From Actinomycetota bacterium (GTDB taxonomy: Bacteria; Actinomycetota; CADDZG01; WHSQ01), in the NCBI GenBank assembly GCA_009377815.1, contig WHTI01000015.1, positions 1 to 35,911 of the forward strand: DNA of 35,911 bases, written 5' to 3'. Position 1 is the first letter of the stretch; every line of letters begins with the position of its first letter. This document shows, in pieces, positions 10,446 to 18,717 of this stretch. The translations under genes were made by a program, and so were the position numbers. Below the pieces are notes generated by a model. That model had not been told where the DNA came from. It searched no databases and worked only from the letters and a program-made list of their open reading frames with translations.

Positions 10446-10608
10446 TGCACCTCCGCGGAACTAGTCGTTGCACCAGAGCGCCCCTGCATCGACGATGGCT
10501 GCGTTGCTCGTCGCTCACGTACTGTCCAGTACTTTCGACTCCTCGCGCCTTGCCCTCGCCGCGCAGTGGCGCTCTGGACGTCGACGCTACTTCCGCGGAG
10601 GTGCACTG
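10443..10608. repeat. Palindromic intercistronic element, copy 1 (166 bp), between sdhA and sdhB
   Basis: 17-bp perfect terminal inverted repeat AGTGCACCTCCGCGGAA (10444-10460) / TTCCGCGGAGGTGCACT (10591-10607); inner IR CCAGAGCGCC (10473-10482) / GGCGCTCTGG (10568-10577); apical GTACT-gtcc-AGTAC (10519-10532). It shares its termini and 38/40 internal bp with copy 2. Confidence 0.9.
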
Positions 10609-11313
10609 ATGCCCGAAGTGACGCTCAAGGTGCTCCGGTTCAATCCGGAGACCGACGCGGAGAGCCACTTCGAGGAGTACCGGATCGACGCCAACCCAAT
10701 GGATCGCCTGCTCGACCTCCTACACGAGATCAAGTGGTACCAGGACGCATCGCTCGCCGTCAGACGCTCGTGCGGACACGGGATCTGCGGGTCCGATGCG
10801 GTCGTCGTCAACGGAGTGAACCGTCTTGCGTGCAAGATCCTCGTTAAGGACCTTCCCTCTGAGATCACCGTCGAGCCGATCCGCGGCATGCCGGTGATCA
10901 GGGACCTCGTCGTGGACATGGAGCCGTTCTTCGCCGGCTACCGAGCGGTCAAGCCGTGGCTGATCACCGACGACGAGCACGAGCCGACCAGGGAGCGCAT
11001 CCAGAGCCCCGAGGAGCGGGAGCGCTTCGACGACACGACCAAGTGCATCCTCTGCGCCGCCTGCACGACTTCTTGCCCGATCTTCTGGTCGGACGAGGAG
11101 TACGTGGGCCCGGCCGCCATCGTCAACGCCCACCGCTTCATCTTCGACTCGAGAGACACCGGTGCGGCCGAGCGCCTCCAGATCCTGTCGTCCTCGAACG
11201 GCGCATTCAAATGCCGGACCGCCTTCAACTGCACCGAAGCCTGCCCCCGCGGCATCAAAGTGACGATGGCGATCCAAGAGGTCAAACAAGCCGCCCTCTA
11301 CCGCTCCGTCTAG
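10609..11313 (+). CDS. sdhB: Succinate dehydrogenase iron-sulfur subunit
   Basis: MPEVTLKVLRFNPETDAESHFEEYRID...RRSCGHGICGSDAVVVNGVNRLACK...CILCAACTTSCPIFW...CRTAFNCTEACPRGIKV. The SD GGAGG comes from the repeat. The longer ORF start at 10468 lies inside the repeat. Confidence 0.96.
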   Translation: MPEVTLKVLRFNPETDAESHFEEYRIDANPMDRLLDLLHEIKWYQDASLAVRRSCGHGICGSDAVVVNGVNRLACKILVKDLPSEITVEPIRGMPVIRDLVVDMEPFFAGYRAVKPWLITDDEHEPTRERIQSPEERERFDDTTKCILCAACTTSCPIFWSDEEYVGPAAIVNAHRFIFDSRDTGAAERLQILSSSNGAFKCRTAFNCTEACPRGIKVTMAIQEVKQAALYRSV

Positions 11314-11338
11314 CCCCAACCCTCTTTTCTTCCATACC

Positions 11339-11357
11339 AGTCGTCTATGGGACGACT
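11339..11357. terminator. Candidate bidirectional hairpin terminator between convergent sdhB and yccF
   Basis: AGTCGTC-tatgg-GACGACT, 7-bp perfect stem, 26-44 nt past the sdhB stop. No strong U-tract. Confidence 0.4.
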
Positions 11358-11372
11358 CCCGTGGAAATCTGA

Positions 11373-11777
11373 CTACCCAACGACGACGGATCTCCCCGCA
11401 GTCATGTCCCGGGGAATGACCTCTTTCCCGAATGGCACCAGGCTGACCAAAGCCAGTTTCATGTGCACCACTGCGAACGGGATCCCGATGATGGTGATGG
11501 TCAGTATCAGAGCCGAGACGAGGTGGCCAAGCGCAAGCCACCAGCCGGCCAGGATGAACCAGAGAACGTTGCCTACGACCGATCCCGTTCCCGCCTCTGG
11601 ACGCCGGACGAGAGCGCTCGTGAAGGGGAACAGGGTGAAAGCAGCAAGCTTGAAGGCCTGGAGCCCGAAGGGGATGGTCACGATCAACAAACACATGATC
11701 AACCCCGCGACGACGTAACCGAGGGCCATGAAGATCCCACCGAATAGAAGCCAGACGATGTTGCCGAGAAAGCGCAC
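11373..11777 (-). CDS. YccF domain-containing inner membrane protein
   Basis: FLGNIVWLLFGGIFMALGYVVAGLIMCLLIVTIPFGLQAFKLAAFTLFPF...NVLWFILAGWWLALGHLVSALILTITIIGIPFAVVHMKLALVSLVPFGKEV. SD AGGAGG, GTG start. Confidence 0.93.
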   Translation of the reverse strand: MRFLGNIVWLLFGGIFMALGYVVAGLIMCLLIVTIPFGLQAFKLAAFTLFPFTSALVRRPEAGTGSVVGNVLWFILAGWWLALGHLVSALILTITIIGIPFAVVHMKLALVSLVPFGKEVIPRDMTAGRSVVVG

Positions 11778-11898
11778 GCGGTCCTCCTGAGGACGATTGG
11801 GATCGGACTCAGTCTCTGCCTATGTCCCCTGGGAAACAAGGGCTCCCGACCGGCACCGCAAAGGGGCGGGCCCAAGTCCCGGCCCGCTTCCCATGGCT

Positions 11899-11910
11899 GA
11901 TTCGCGAATC
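11899..11910. promoter_or_regulatory. 12-bp perfect palindrome GATTCGCGAATC upstream of a candidate -10 (TAGCCT, 11923-11928)
   Basis: Perfect dyad 12 bp upstream of TAGCCT-N6-ATG of the YdcF-family gene. Confidence 0.35.
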
Positions 11911-11934
11911 CTGTGGGATGGGTAGCCTGAGTGG

Positions 11935-12528
11935 ATGAAACGTCTTCGCATTGCTGTTCTGGTCGCCGTTCTCCTCGTCGTCGGGTATCCGGCGTGGATC
12001 GGCGTGCAGGTCTGGAGCCAGTCGCGCCAGGACGAGCTCCACTCGGCCGATGCCATCGTGGTCCTCGGCGCGGCCCAGTACGACGGCGAGCCGTCACCGG
12101 TGTTCAAGGCCCGGCTGGATCAGGCGGCGTACCTCTACAACGAGGGTTTCTCGGCCACGGTCATCGTGACCGGGGGTAAGCAGCCCGGTGACCGGTTCAC
12201 CGAAGCGGGTGCGGGCGAGGCATACCTGGCGACGCAAGGGGTTCCGAGCGACGCGATCCTCGGAGAGGACGAGGGGAAAACGACGCTCGAGTCGCTCGAG
12301 AAGGTCCGTGAGATCGCCCACGCCAACGACATCAACTCGGTGCTCATGGTCTCGGACCCGATGCACTCCGAACGACTGAAGCGGATCGGTGGAGACCTGG
12401 GCTTCGAGGAGGTCTATGCGAGCCCCGCCTCATACGTGGACCTGAACCGCAGCCGCCTCACGAAGGCAAAGGAGTTGTTGCACGAGGTCGGCTCGATCAT
12501 CGTCTACCAGTTGATCGATCAATGGTGA
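11935..12528 (+). CDS. YdcF family (DUF218/ElyC/SanA-like) membrane protein
   Basis: SADAIVVLGAAQYDGEPSPVFKARLDQAAYLYNEGFSATVIVTGGKQPGDRFTEAGAGEAYLATQGVPSDAILGEDEGKTTLESLEKV..VLMVSDPMHSERLK. Confidence 0.92.
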   Translation: MKRLRIAVLVAVLLVVGYPAWIGVQVWSQSRQDELHSADAIVVLGAAQYDGEPSPVFKARLDQAAYLYNEGFSATVIVTGGKQPGDRFTEAGAGEAYLATQGVPSDAILGEDEGKTTLESLEKVREIAHANDINSVLMVSDPMHSERLKRIGGDLGFEEVYASPASYVDLNRSRLTKAKELLHEVGSIIVYQLIDQW

Positions 12529-13094
12529 TCGCGCGGTTGAGCGCGGAAGAGACCGCAAGGATCAGGGCCGAGCTCGTCAAGGTCTACCGAGAGGCGTGGT
12601 CGACCACCAAGTACGCGCTGACCCGTCACCAGATCCGCGATTTCGCATCGGTGTTCGACATGCACCTCGGTCGGGACGACTTCCGGGCGGTGACAGCGCG
12701 CGACGATCCCGACGGCCCCATGCTCGGGTTCGCGTACGGATACACGAGCGCTCCGGGCGGGTGGTGGCGGGAAACGGTGATCGATGGGCTCCCGAAGGAG
12801 GCGACCGAGGTGTGGTTCGCCGACAGCTACGAGTTCGTCGAGCTCGCCGTGATCGAATCCGCCCGGGGGCGCGGCCTGGGTGGCGCCCTCCACGACGCCC
12901 TCCTCGAGGGGATCGAACGCAAGACCTCGGTGCTCTCGACCCAGTGCGGCAACGCCGCCGCCCTGGCGCTCTACCGCGCCCGCGGCTGGACGACGATCTC
13001 GGGGGACTTCAGGTTTCCGAATCGCCCATATCCATACGCGGTGATGGGACTCGTCCTCAACGATAGGGGGCGGTTACGCTCATCACGTGAGTAA
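12522..13094 (+). CDS. GNAT family N-acetyltransferase
   Basis: ELAVIESARGRGLGGALHDALLEGIERKTSVLSTQCGNAAALALYRARGWTTISGDFRFP: acetyl-CoA-binding R/Q-x-x-G-x-G/A and C-terminal YxxxGW-like motif. Confidence 0.82.
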   Translation: MVIARLSAEETARIRAELVKVYREAWSTTKYALTRHQIRDFASVFDMHLGRDDFRAVTARDDPDGPMLGFAYGYTSAPGGWWRETVIDGLPKEATEVWFADSYEFVELAVIESARGRGLGGALHDALLEGIERKTSVLSTQCGNAAALALYRARGWTTISGDFRFPNRPYPYAVMGLVLNDRGRLRSSRE

Positions 13095-13656
13095 CCCCCT
13101 TGAGCCTCGCCGCTCGCGGCTTCCCTTCATCCTGGCTCTCGCGTTCGCGGGGATCGTGACCCTGGCCGTCTACCGGCTCACCGATGCCTTCGTCGTACAA
13201 CTGAGGAACAACAGTCCCCTATCCGATCCAGCGGCCGGATGGGCATACCGGCTGATCGTCGCCATCTCGGTCCTGCAGGCGCTCTATGCGGGATGGGCGA
13301 TCCTCAGGCCTGAGCGGGTGCGCCGAGCGATGGCCGAGGAAGAGACCGTGGCGCGGCTTCCCCGCTATGCGATCGCACGGTCGGTATGTAGGAACGCGGC
13401 GGGCATCGCGTCGCTCACGGTGATCTACGGCGTGGCGGTCTTTCTGTTAACGGGACTGCGCGGAGGCTTCCTCGTCTTCCCCCTCCTCGCGTTGCTCCAG
13501 ATCGCGTGGTACTTCCGGCAGGCCGGGGTGATCGCGGGGTGGCTCGCGTTCCAACAGGAACCGGCCCCCGAACATCCCGCACCACTCCCATGGTCCCGAG
13601 AGCCGGCCGACTACTGTCCCCCGCTCGCGAGGGGGCTCCGGCCGGAGGGCAACTAG
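13087..13656 (+). CDS. Hypothetical membrane protein (about four predicted TM segments)
   Basis: Hydrophobic segments FILALAFAGIVTLAVY, LIVAISVLQALYAGWAIL, IASLTVIYGVAVFLLTGL, FLVFPLLALLQIAWYF; overlaps the upstream GNAT end. Confidence 0.7.
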   Translation: MSNPLEPRRSRLPFILALAFAGIVTLAVYRLTDAFVVQLRNNSPLSDPAAGWAYRLIVAISVLQALYAGWAILRPERVRRAMAEEETVARLPRYAIARSVCRNAAGIASLTVIYGVAVFLLTGLRGGFLVFPLLALLQIAWYFRQAGVIAGWLAFQQEPAPEHPAPLPWSREPADYCPPLARGLRPEGN

Positions 13657-13750
13657 TGCACCTCCGCGTAAGCAGCCGAGCTCCTCGCGCCTTGCCCTCA
13701 CCGCGCCGTGGCGCTCTGGATATGGACGCCTGTCACGCGGAGGTGCACTA
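13654..13750. repeat. Palindromic intercistronic element, copy 2 (97 bp, internally deleted relative to copy 1)
   Basis: 16-bp perfect TIR TAGTGCACCTCCGCGT (13654-13669) / ACGCGGAGGTGCACTA (13735-13750). The 40-bp core CTCCTCGCGCCTTGCCCTCACCGCGCCGTGGCGCTCTGGA (13681-13720) matches 10539-10578 at 38/40. Confidence 0.9.
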
Positions 13751-13751
13751 A

Positions 13752-15206
13752 TTGGGAGGCATCGGTGGGTTCGCGCGGACCGCTCCCGACAAGACGGCGA
13801 TCATCGAAGGCGCACGGGCCACGACCTACGGACAACTCGAGTCGCGAGCGCGGGCGATCGCGGGGATGCTCCGGCGCGGTGGGCTGAAACGTGGAGATCG
13901 GATCGCGGTGCATTCCGGCAACCGCACCGAGGTCCTCGAGGTCGTCATCGCGGCCTTGCGCATCGGGGTCGTGGCGGTCCCGGTCAACTCGCTGCTAACC
14001 CAACCAGAGATCACTTACATCCTGGAAGACTCGGGAGCCCGGTGGCTGTTCACCGATCGAGCGGTCGATACCCCGCCGGGCGTCGAGCGAACGATGAGCT
14101 TCGGCGATGCGTTCGAACGGAGCCTGCACACTGCAGAACCGGCCGAGATCGCCGACTTCACCCTGGCCAAGCCGATGCTCTATACCTCCGGGACCACCGG
14201 TCTGCCCAAAGGGGTCTGGGTTCCGCCCCACACACCACCGGTCGCCGCGCGGATCTCCGAGGACTTCCAGAGGCTCTGGGGCATCACCGACGACGAAATC
14301 CACATCATCTGCTCGCCGCTGGCTCACTCGGCCCCGCTGCGTTACTCGACCCGAACGCTCGAAGCGGGTGGGACCGTCGTCGTCCAGAAGGCGTTCGATC
14401 CCGCCGAGACGCTGGCGGCGATCGAGATCTACTCGGTGACCTCGACCTTCATGGTTCCGACGCATCTGGAGCGGATCATCGACCTCGATCCGTCAACCAT
14501 TCGCCGTCACGACCTCTCGACCATGCGACTGCTGGCACATGCCGGCGCGCCGATCAGGGTCGAGACGAAGGAAGAAGTCATCAAGCTGTTCCCCGAAGAC
14601 TCGGTGTGGGAGTTCTACAGCGCAACCGAGGGCGCGGCCACACGGATCTCACCCGCAGAATGGCGGCGCAAGCCGGGAAGCGTGGGGAAACCCCACCGCG
14701 GGATCGAGATCATCATCCGTGACGAATGGGGTGAGGTGCTCGCACCCGAGAAGAGCGGCGAGATCTGGGTGCGCGACTCCGAGGCACCGCCGTACGAATA
14801 CTGGGGTGACTCGAAGAAGACCGCCCGCATGAGATGGGAGGGTGCGGTCACGTTCGGAGATCTCGGCCATCTCGATAGTGACGGCTACCTCTACGTTGTC
14901 GGGCGCGCACACGACACGATCATCTCGGGCGGGGTGAACGTCTATCCCCGCGAGGTCGAGGAGGTCCTGATCCAACACCCCGCGGTCCACGAGGTCGCGG
15001 TCTACGGAGCCGAGCATCCCGAGTGGGGCCAGGAGGTCCGGGCGATGGTCGTGAGGGCCGGCGAGCAACCGCTCGATCCGGAACTACTCCGCGGCTGGGC
15101 TCGCGAGCGACTAGCGGGGTTCAAGTGCCCGCGGCAGATCATCGTCGTCGATGCATTGCCCCGCACGCCAACCGGGAAGATCCTCCGCCGGGGGCCGGAG
15201 GACTAG
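13752..15206 (+). CDS. AMP-dependent synthetase/ligase (acyl-CoA synthetase-like)
   Basis: LYTSGTTGLPKGVW, WEFYSATEGAAT, YLYVVGRAHDTIISGGVNVYPREVEEVL, LPRTPTGKILRR: ANL superfamily motifs. TTG start, with SD from the repeat terminus. Confidence 0.92.
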   Translation: MGGIGGFARTAPDKTAIIEGARATTYGQLESRARAIAGMLRRGGLKRGDRIAVHSGNRTEVLEVVIAALRIGVVAVPVNSLLTQPEITYILEDSGARWLFTDRAVDTPPGVERTMSFGDAFERSLHTAEPAEIADFTLAKPMLYTSGTTGLPKGVWVPPHTPPVAARISEDFQRLWGITDDEIHIICSPLAHSAPLRYSTRTLEAGGTVVVQKAFDPAETLAAIEIYSVTSTFMVPTHLERIIDLDPSTIRRHDLSTMRLLAHAGAPIRVETKEEVIKLFPEDSVWEFYSATEGAATRISPAEWRRKPGSVGKPHRGIEIIIRDEWGEVLAPEKSGEIWVRDSEAPPYEYWGDSKKTARMRWEGAVTFGDLGHLDSDGYLYVVGRAHDTIISGGVNVYPREVEEVLIQHPAVHEVAVYGAEHPEWGQEVRAMVVRAGEQPLDPELLRGWARERLAGFKCPRQIIVVDALPRTPTGKILRRGPED

Positions 15207-16138
15207 TTCTTAGCGGCGATGTCGGCGCACTTCGTCCGGATCGCCTCAGCTGCTTCCTTGAGCTTGGCGATCTCGTCGTCGTTGAGATCGAGCTCGACGA
15301 TCTCGGTTACGCCGCCCTTCCCGAGCTTCGCCGGCACGCCGAGGTAGACGTCCGACACGCCGTACTGCCCGGTGGTCCAGGCGCAGGTTGGATGGATGTC
15401 ATCGGAGTCGCTCATGATCGAGGCCACCATCGTCGCGACCGAGGTCGACGGCGCGTAGAACGCGCTTCCCTTCTTGAGGTAGCCGACGATCTCGGCGCCA
15501 CCGTCGCGCGTGCGCTGGAACAGTTCCTTGAGTTCCGCCTCATCAACGAGCTCGGGAAGCGGCTTGCCGTTGACGGTCGCGTGTCGAGGGAGGGCAACCA
15601 TCTGATCGCCGTGGGACCCAAGCGTCATGGCCTCGACCTCGTGAGGAGCGACGTCAAGCTTCTCGGCGATGAAGTAACGGAGTCGCGAGGAGTCCAGCAC
15701 GCCCGCCATGCCCATCACGCGCTCCTTCGGGAAGCCCGACACGAGCGAGGCGAGGAACGTCATCTCATCGAGCGGGTTGGAGACCACGATGATCACCGTG
15801 TCGGGAGAGTTGGCCGCCAGCTCCTTGGTTACACCGCCCACGATCGCCGCGTTCTTATCAAGGAGGTCCATGCGGCTCATGCCCGGCTGGCGGGGAAGCC
15901 CGGCGGTGACGACGCAGACGTCCGAACCGGCCGTATCGGCGTAGTCGTTGGTGCCGGTCACGTGCGCGGAGAATCCCTCGACCGGGGCTGACTGATTGAT
16001 ATCGAGAGCCAGTCCCTGTGGGAGACCCTCGACGATGTCGATCATCACTACCTCGTCGGCGAGGTCCTTCTCTGCGATCCGGCGAGCCGTGTTGGAGCCG
16101 ACGTTGCCCGCGCCGACGACCGTCACTTTCTTGGCCAT
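15203..16138 (-). CDS. mdh: Malate dehydrogenase (LDH-like type)
   Basis: KKVTVVGAGNVGSNTARRIAEKDLADEVVMIDIVEGLPQGLALDINQSAPVEGF...VVTAGLPRQPGMSRMDLLDKNA...VVSNPLDEMTFLA...MAGVLDSSRLRYFIA...LGSHGDQMV. Confidence 0.95.
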   Translation of the reverse strand: MAKKVTVVGAGNVGSNTARRIAEKDLADEVVMIDIVEGLPQGLALDINQSAPVEGFSAHVTGTNDYADTAGSDVCVVTAGLPRQPGMSRMDLLDKNAAIVGGVTKELAANSPDTVIIVVSNPLDEMTFLASLVSGFPKERVMGMAGVLDSSRLRYFIAEKLDVAPHEVEAMTLGSHGDQMVALPRHATVNGKPLPELVDEAELKELFQRTRDGGAEIVGYLKKGSAFYAPSTSVATMVASIMSDSDDIHPTCAWTTGQYGVSDVYLGVPAKLGKGGVTEIVELDLNDDEIAKLKEAAEAIRTKCADIAAKN

Positions 16139-16159
16139 GTCAGTTTCCCTTTCTGAGAA

Positions 16160-17269
16160 CTAGACCGCGTCGGCTTCCAGCTTCTCGATGATGGCATCCG
16201 CCACCTCAGAGGTGCCCACGGCGGTGGGATCGTCACGAGTGGGCTTCATGTCGTAGGTCACGGACTTGCCCTCGGCGATGACGGCGGAGATCGCCTTCTC
16301 GAGACGGTCACCGGCGCCGAACTCCTCGAGGTGATTCAGCAGCATGACGCCGGACAGCATCATCGCCATGGGGTTGACCTTGTTCTGTCCCGCGTACTTT
16401 GGAGCCGAGCCGTGGGTCGGCTCGAAGACGGCCGCGTCGTCACCGATGTTCCCGCCCGGAGCGACACCGAGGCCCCCGATGAGTCCGGCACCCAGGTCCG
16501 AGATGATGTCACCGTAGAGGTTGGGAAGTACCAGTACGTCGTAGAGCTCGGGCTTCTGAACGAGTTGCATACACATGTTGTCGACGATGCGCTCTTCGAA
16601 CTCGACGCCGGAATGTCCGTACTCGGACTCCGCGGTTTCCGTCGCCGTCTTGAGGAAGAGACCGTCGGAGAACTTCATGATATTGGCCTTGTGCACCGCG
16701 GTGACCTTCTTACGACCCTGCTTCACCGCATAGTCGAACGCTCCGCGAACGATGCGCTTCGAACCGGTGATCGAGATCGGCTTGATCGAGATGCCGGAGT
16801 CCTCACGGATTCGACGCGCCCCGAGGTCGGCCATGAAGTCGATCAGCTTGGCGGCTTCGGGGCTCCCCTGCTCGAACTCGATGCCGGCGTAGAGGTCCTC
16901 GTGGTTCTCGCGAACGATCACCAGATCGATGTTCTCGTAGCGGGAGCGCACGCCCGGGTACGACTTGCAAGGACGGAGACACATGAAGAGATCGAGTTCC
17001 TTGCGCAGAGCCACGTTGACCGACCGGAAGCCGGTTCCGACCGGGGTCGTGATCGGCCCCTTGATGGCGACATTAGTGTCCCTGATCGAGTCGAGCACCT
17101 GATCGGGAAGCGGTGTGCCGTACTTCTCCATCACATCGACGCCGGCATCCTGGACGTCCCAATCGAACTTCACCCCGGTCCCTTCGAGTACTCGTCGGGT
17201 GGCTTCGGCGATCTCCGGGCCGGTTCCGTCGCCGGGGATGAGGGTTACGCGATGCGTCTTGCTCGCCAT
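16160..17269 (-). CDS. Isocitrate/isopropylmalate dehydrogenase family, likely NAD-dependent isocitrate dehydrogenase
   Basis: [25 protein letters not shown]...[43 protein letters not shown]...[17 protein letters not shown]...[29 protein letters not shown]; adjacent to mdh. Confidence 0.9.
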   Translation of the reverse strand: MASKTHRVTLIPGDGTGPEIAEATRRVLEGTGVKFDWDVQDAGVDVMEKYGTPLPDQVLDSIRDTNVAIKGPITTPVGTGFRSVNVALRKELDLFMCLRPCKSYPGVRSRYENIDLVIVRENHEDLYAGIEFEQGSPEAAKLIDFMADLGARRIREDSGISIKPISITGSKRIVRGAFDYAVKQGRKKVTAVHKANIMKFSDGLFLKTATETAESEYGHSGVEFEERIVDNMCMQLVQKPELYDVLVLPNLYGDIISDLGAGLIGGLGVAPGGNIGDDAAVFEPTHGSAPKYAGQNKVNPMAMMLSGVMLLNHLEEFGAGDRLEKAISAVIAEGKSVTYDMKPTRDDPTAVGTSEVADAIIEKLEADAV

Positions 17270-17381
17270 CTAGAGGACTCCTTCATCGGGTCTCGTTCGA
17301 GGATGTGACCTGCGGAAAGGCCCGCCCAGCCTACCTGGTAGCCTTGATACGCAAGGCATACGAGGAAAGGGTGGGCAGCCT

Positions 17382-18506
17382 GTGGCGAATGCCGGAAAGG
17401 GTCTCGAGGGCGTAGTAGCGGCGGAAACCGCGCTCAGCGACATCGACGGCCAGCAAGGCATCCTCTCCTATGTCGGCTACAGCATCCATGACCTCGCCGA
17501 CAACGCCACCTTCGAGGAGATCATCTACCTCCTCCACCATCTCGAACTACCCACGGAGTCCCAGCTGGCGAGCATCCGCGAGCAGCTCGCTCAGGAGCGT
17601 GAGCCCAACGGGTTCGTTTCCGAGCTCCTCCCGACCCTGGCCGCGAATGCAGCCCCGATGTCGATGCTCCGTACCGCCGTGTCGGCCTCTTCGGCCAAGG
17701 ACCCCGACGGCTGGGACGTCTCGGAGGCGGCCAACTACCGCAAGGCGATCCGCCTGTGCGCGGTGTTCCCCACGCTGGTTGCCTACTACCACCGCCTCCG
17801 GAGTGACGAGAAGCTGATCCCGCCGGACCCGAACCTCTCCCTGGCGGCCAACTTCCTGTACATGCTCAAGGGCGACAAGGCCGACGACGACACCGCCCGG
17901 ATGTTCGATACCTGCCTCGTGCTACACGCGGATCACACGATGAACGCATCGACATTCGCGGCACGAGTCTGCGCGGCGACCCTGTCCGACATCCATTCGG
18001 CCATGACCGCCGCGATCGCAGCGTTGAAGGGACCTCTCCATGGGGGTGCCAACGAGGCCGTCATGAAGATGATCAAAGAGATCAAAACGGCGGACAAAGC
18101 ACGCGACTACATCATCAAGAAGTTCGCCAACAAGGAAAAAGTCATGGGCTTCGGGCACCGCGTCTACAAGACCGAAGACCCGCGCGCCACGCATCTGCGA
18201 AGGATGGCCAAGGAACTCGCCGAGAAGACCGGCGACCCACACAACTGGGAGATCTCACAGGAGATCGAGAAGACCGTCATGGACGAGAAGGGCATCTACC
18301 CCAACGTCGACTTCTACGCGGCCTCGGTCTACGGCTACCTGCAGATCCCGACCGACCTCTTCACGCCAATCTTCGCGTGCAGCCGGGTTGCTGGTTGGAG
18401 TGCGCACGTGCGCGAGCAGTACGCCGACAACCGCTTGATACGCCCGGACCACGGCTACGTGGGTCCGGCTCCTCGGGACTGGACGCCGCTGTCCGACCGA
18501 GGCTAG
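17382..18506 (+). CDS. gltA: Citrate synthase
   Basis: GLEGVVAAETALSDIDGQQGILSYVGYSIHDLADNATFEEIIYLLHH...ADHTMNASTFAARV...GPLHGGANEAVMKMI...VMGFGHRVYKTEDPRATHLRRMAKELAE...PNVDFYAASVYGYL. Confidence 0.96.
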   Translation: MANAGKGLEGVVAAETALSDIDGQQGILSYVGYSIHDLADNATFEEIIYLLHHLELPTESQLASIREQLAQEREPNGFVSELLPTLAANAAPMSMLRTAVSASSAKDPDGWDVSEAANYRKAIRLCAVFPTLVAYYHRLRSDEKLIPPDPNLSLAANFLYMLKGDKADDDTARMFDTCLVLHADHTMNASTFAARVCAATLSDIHSAMTAAIAALKGPLHGGANEAVMKMIKEIKTADKARDYIIKKFANKEKVMGFGHRVYKTEDPRATHLRRMAKELAEKTGDPHNWEISQEIEKTVMDEKGIYPNVDFYAASVYGYLQIPTDLFTPIFACSRVAGWSAHVREQYADNRLIRPDHGYVGPAPRDWTPLSDRG

Positions 18507-18685
18507 CTGGTCCGGTGCGTCATCCAGTCGTTGCCGTCACGGCTATCCGCTCCGCTGTAGACCGCCAGCAGATCCAGCACCACCAGTACTCCGATCGCCA
18601 TCACTACCCACATGGTGCCCTCCCTCCGCCCGTCTACCGGGACTTGACGCCCGGGCTCAACAGGAGCAAACTTGTCTTTGCTCAT
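18503..18685 (-). CDS. Small single-TM protein (60 aa; internal start at 18613 would give 36 aa)
   Basis: ORF ...GTMWVVMAIGVLVVLDLLAVYSGADSRDGNDWMTHRTS; internal ATG preceded by GGAGGGCACC; stop shares CTAG with gltA. Confidence 0.45.
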   Translation of the reverse strand: MSKDKFAPVEPGRQVPVDGRREGTMWVVMAIGVLVVLDLLAVYSGADSRDGNDWMTHRTS

Positions 18686-18717
18686 TACAAAGTACGCCCC
18701 TTTCGCTAAGGAGTCAA

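Noticed and set aside
10468-10608. 47-aa N-terminal extension of SdhB
   Set aside because: It lies entirely inside the palindromic repeat element. Homology and the SD place the start at 10609.
1578-11924. 12-mer GTGGGATGGGTA present at both 1578-1589 and 11913-11924 near gene starts
   Set aside because: Many chance 12-mer repeats are expected in 36 kb; there is no flanking similarity and the positions relative to the starts differ.
15023-15991. Long + strand ORFs antisense to mdh, idh, purH and sir (also 16331-17308, 24387-25715, 27280-27984)
   Set aside because: Antisense shadow frames of well-supported housekeeping genes, with atypical Arg/Asp/His-rich composition and no recognisable domains.
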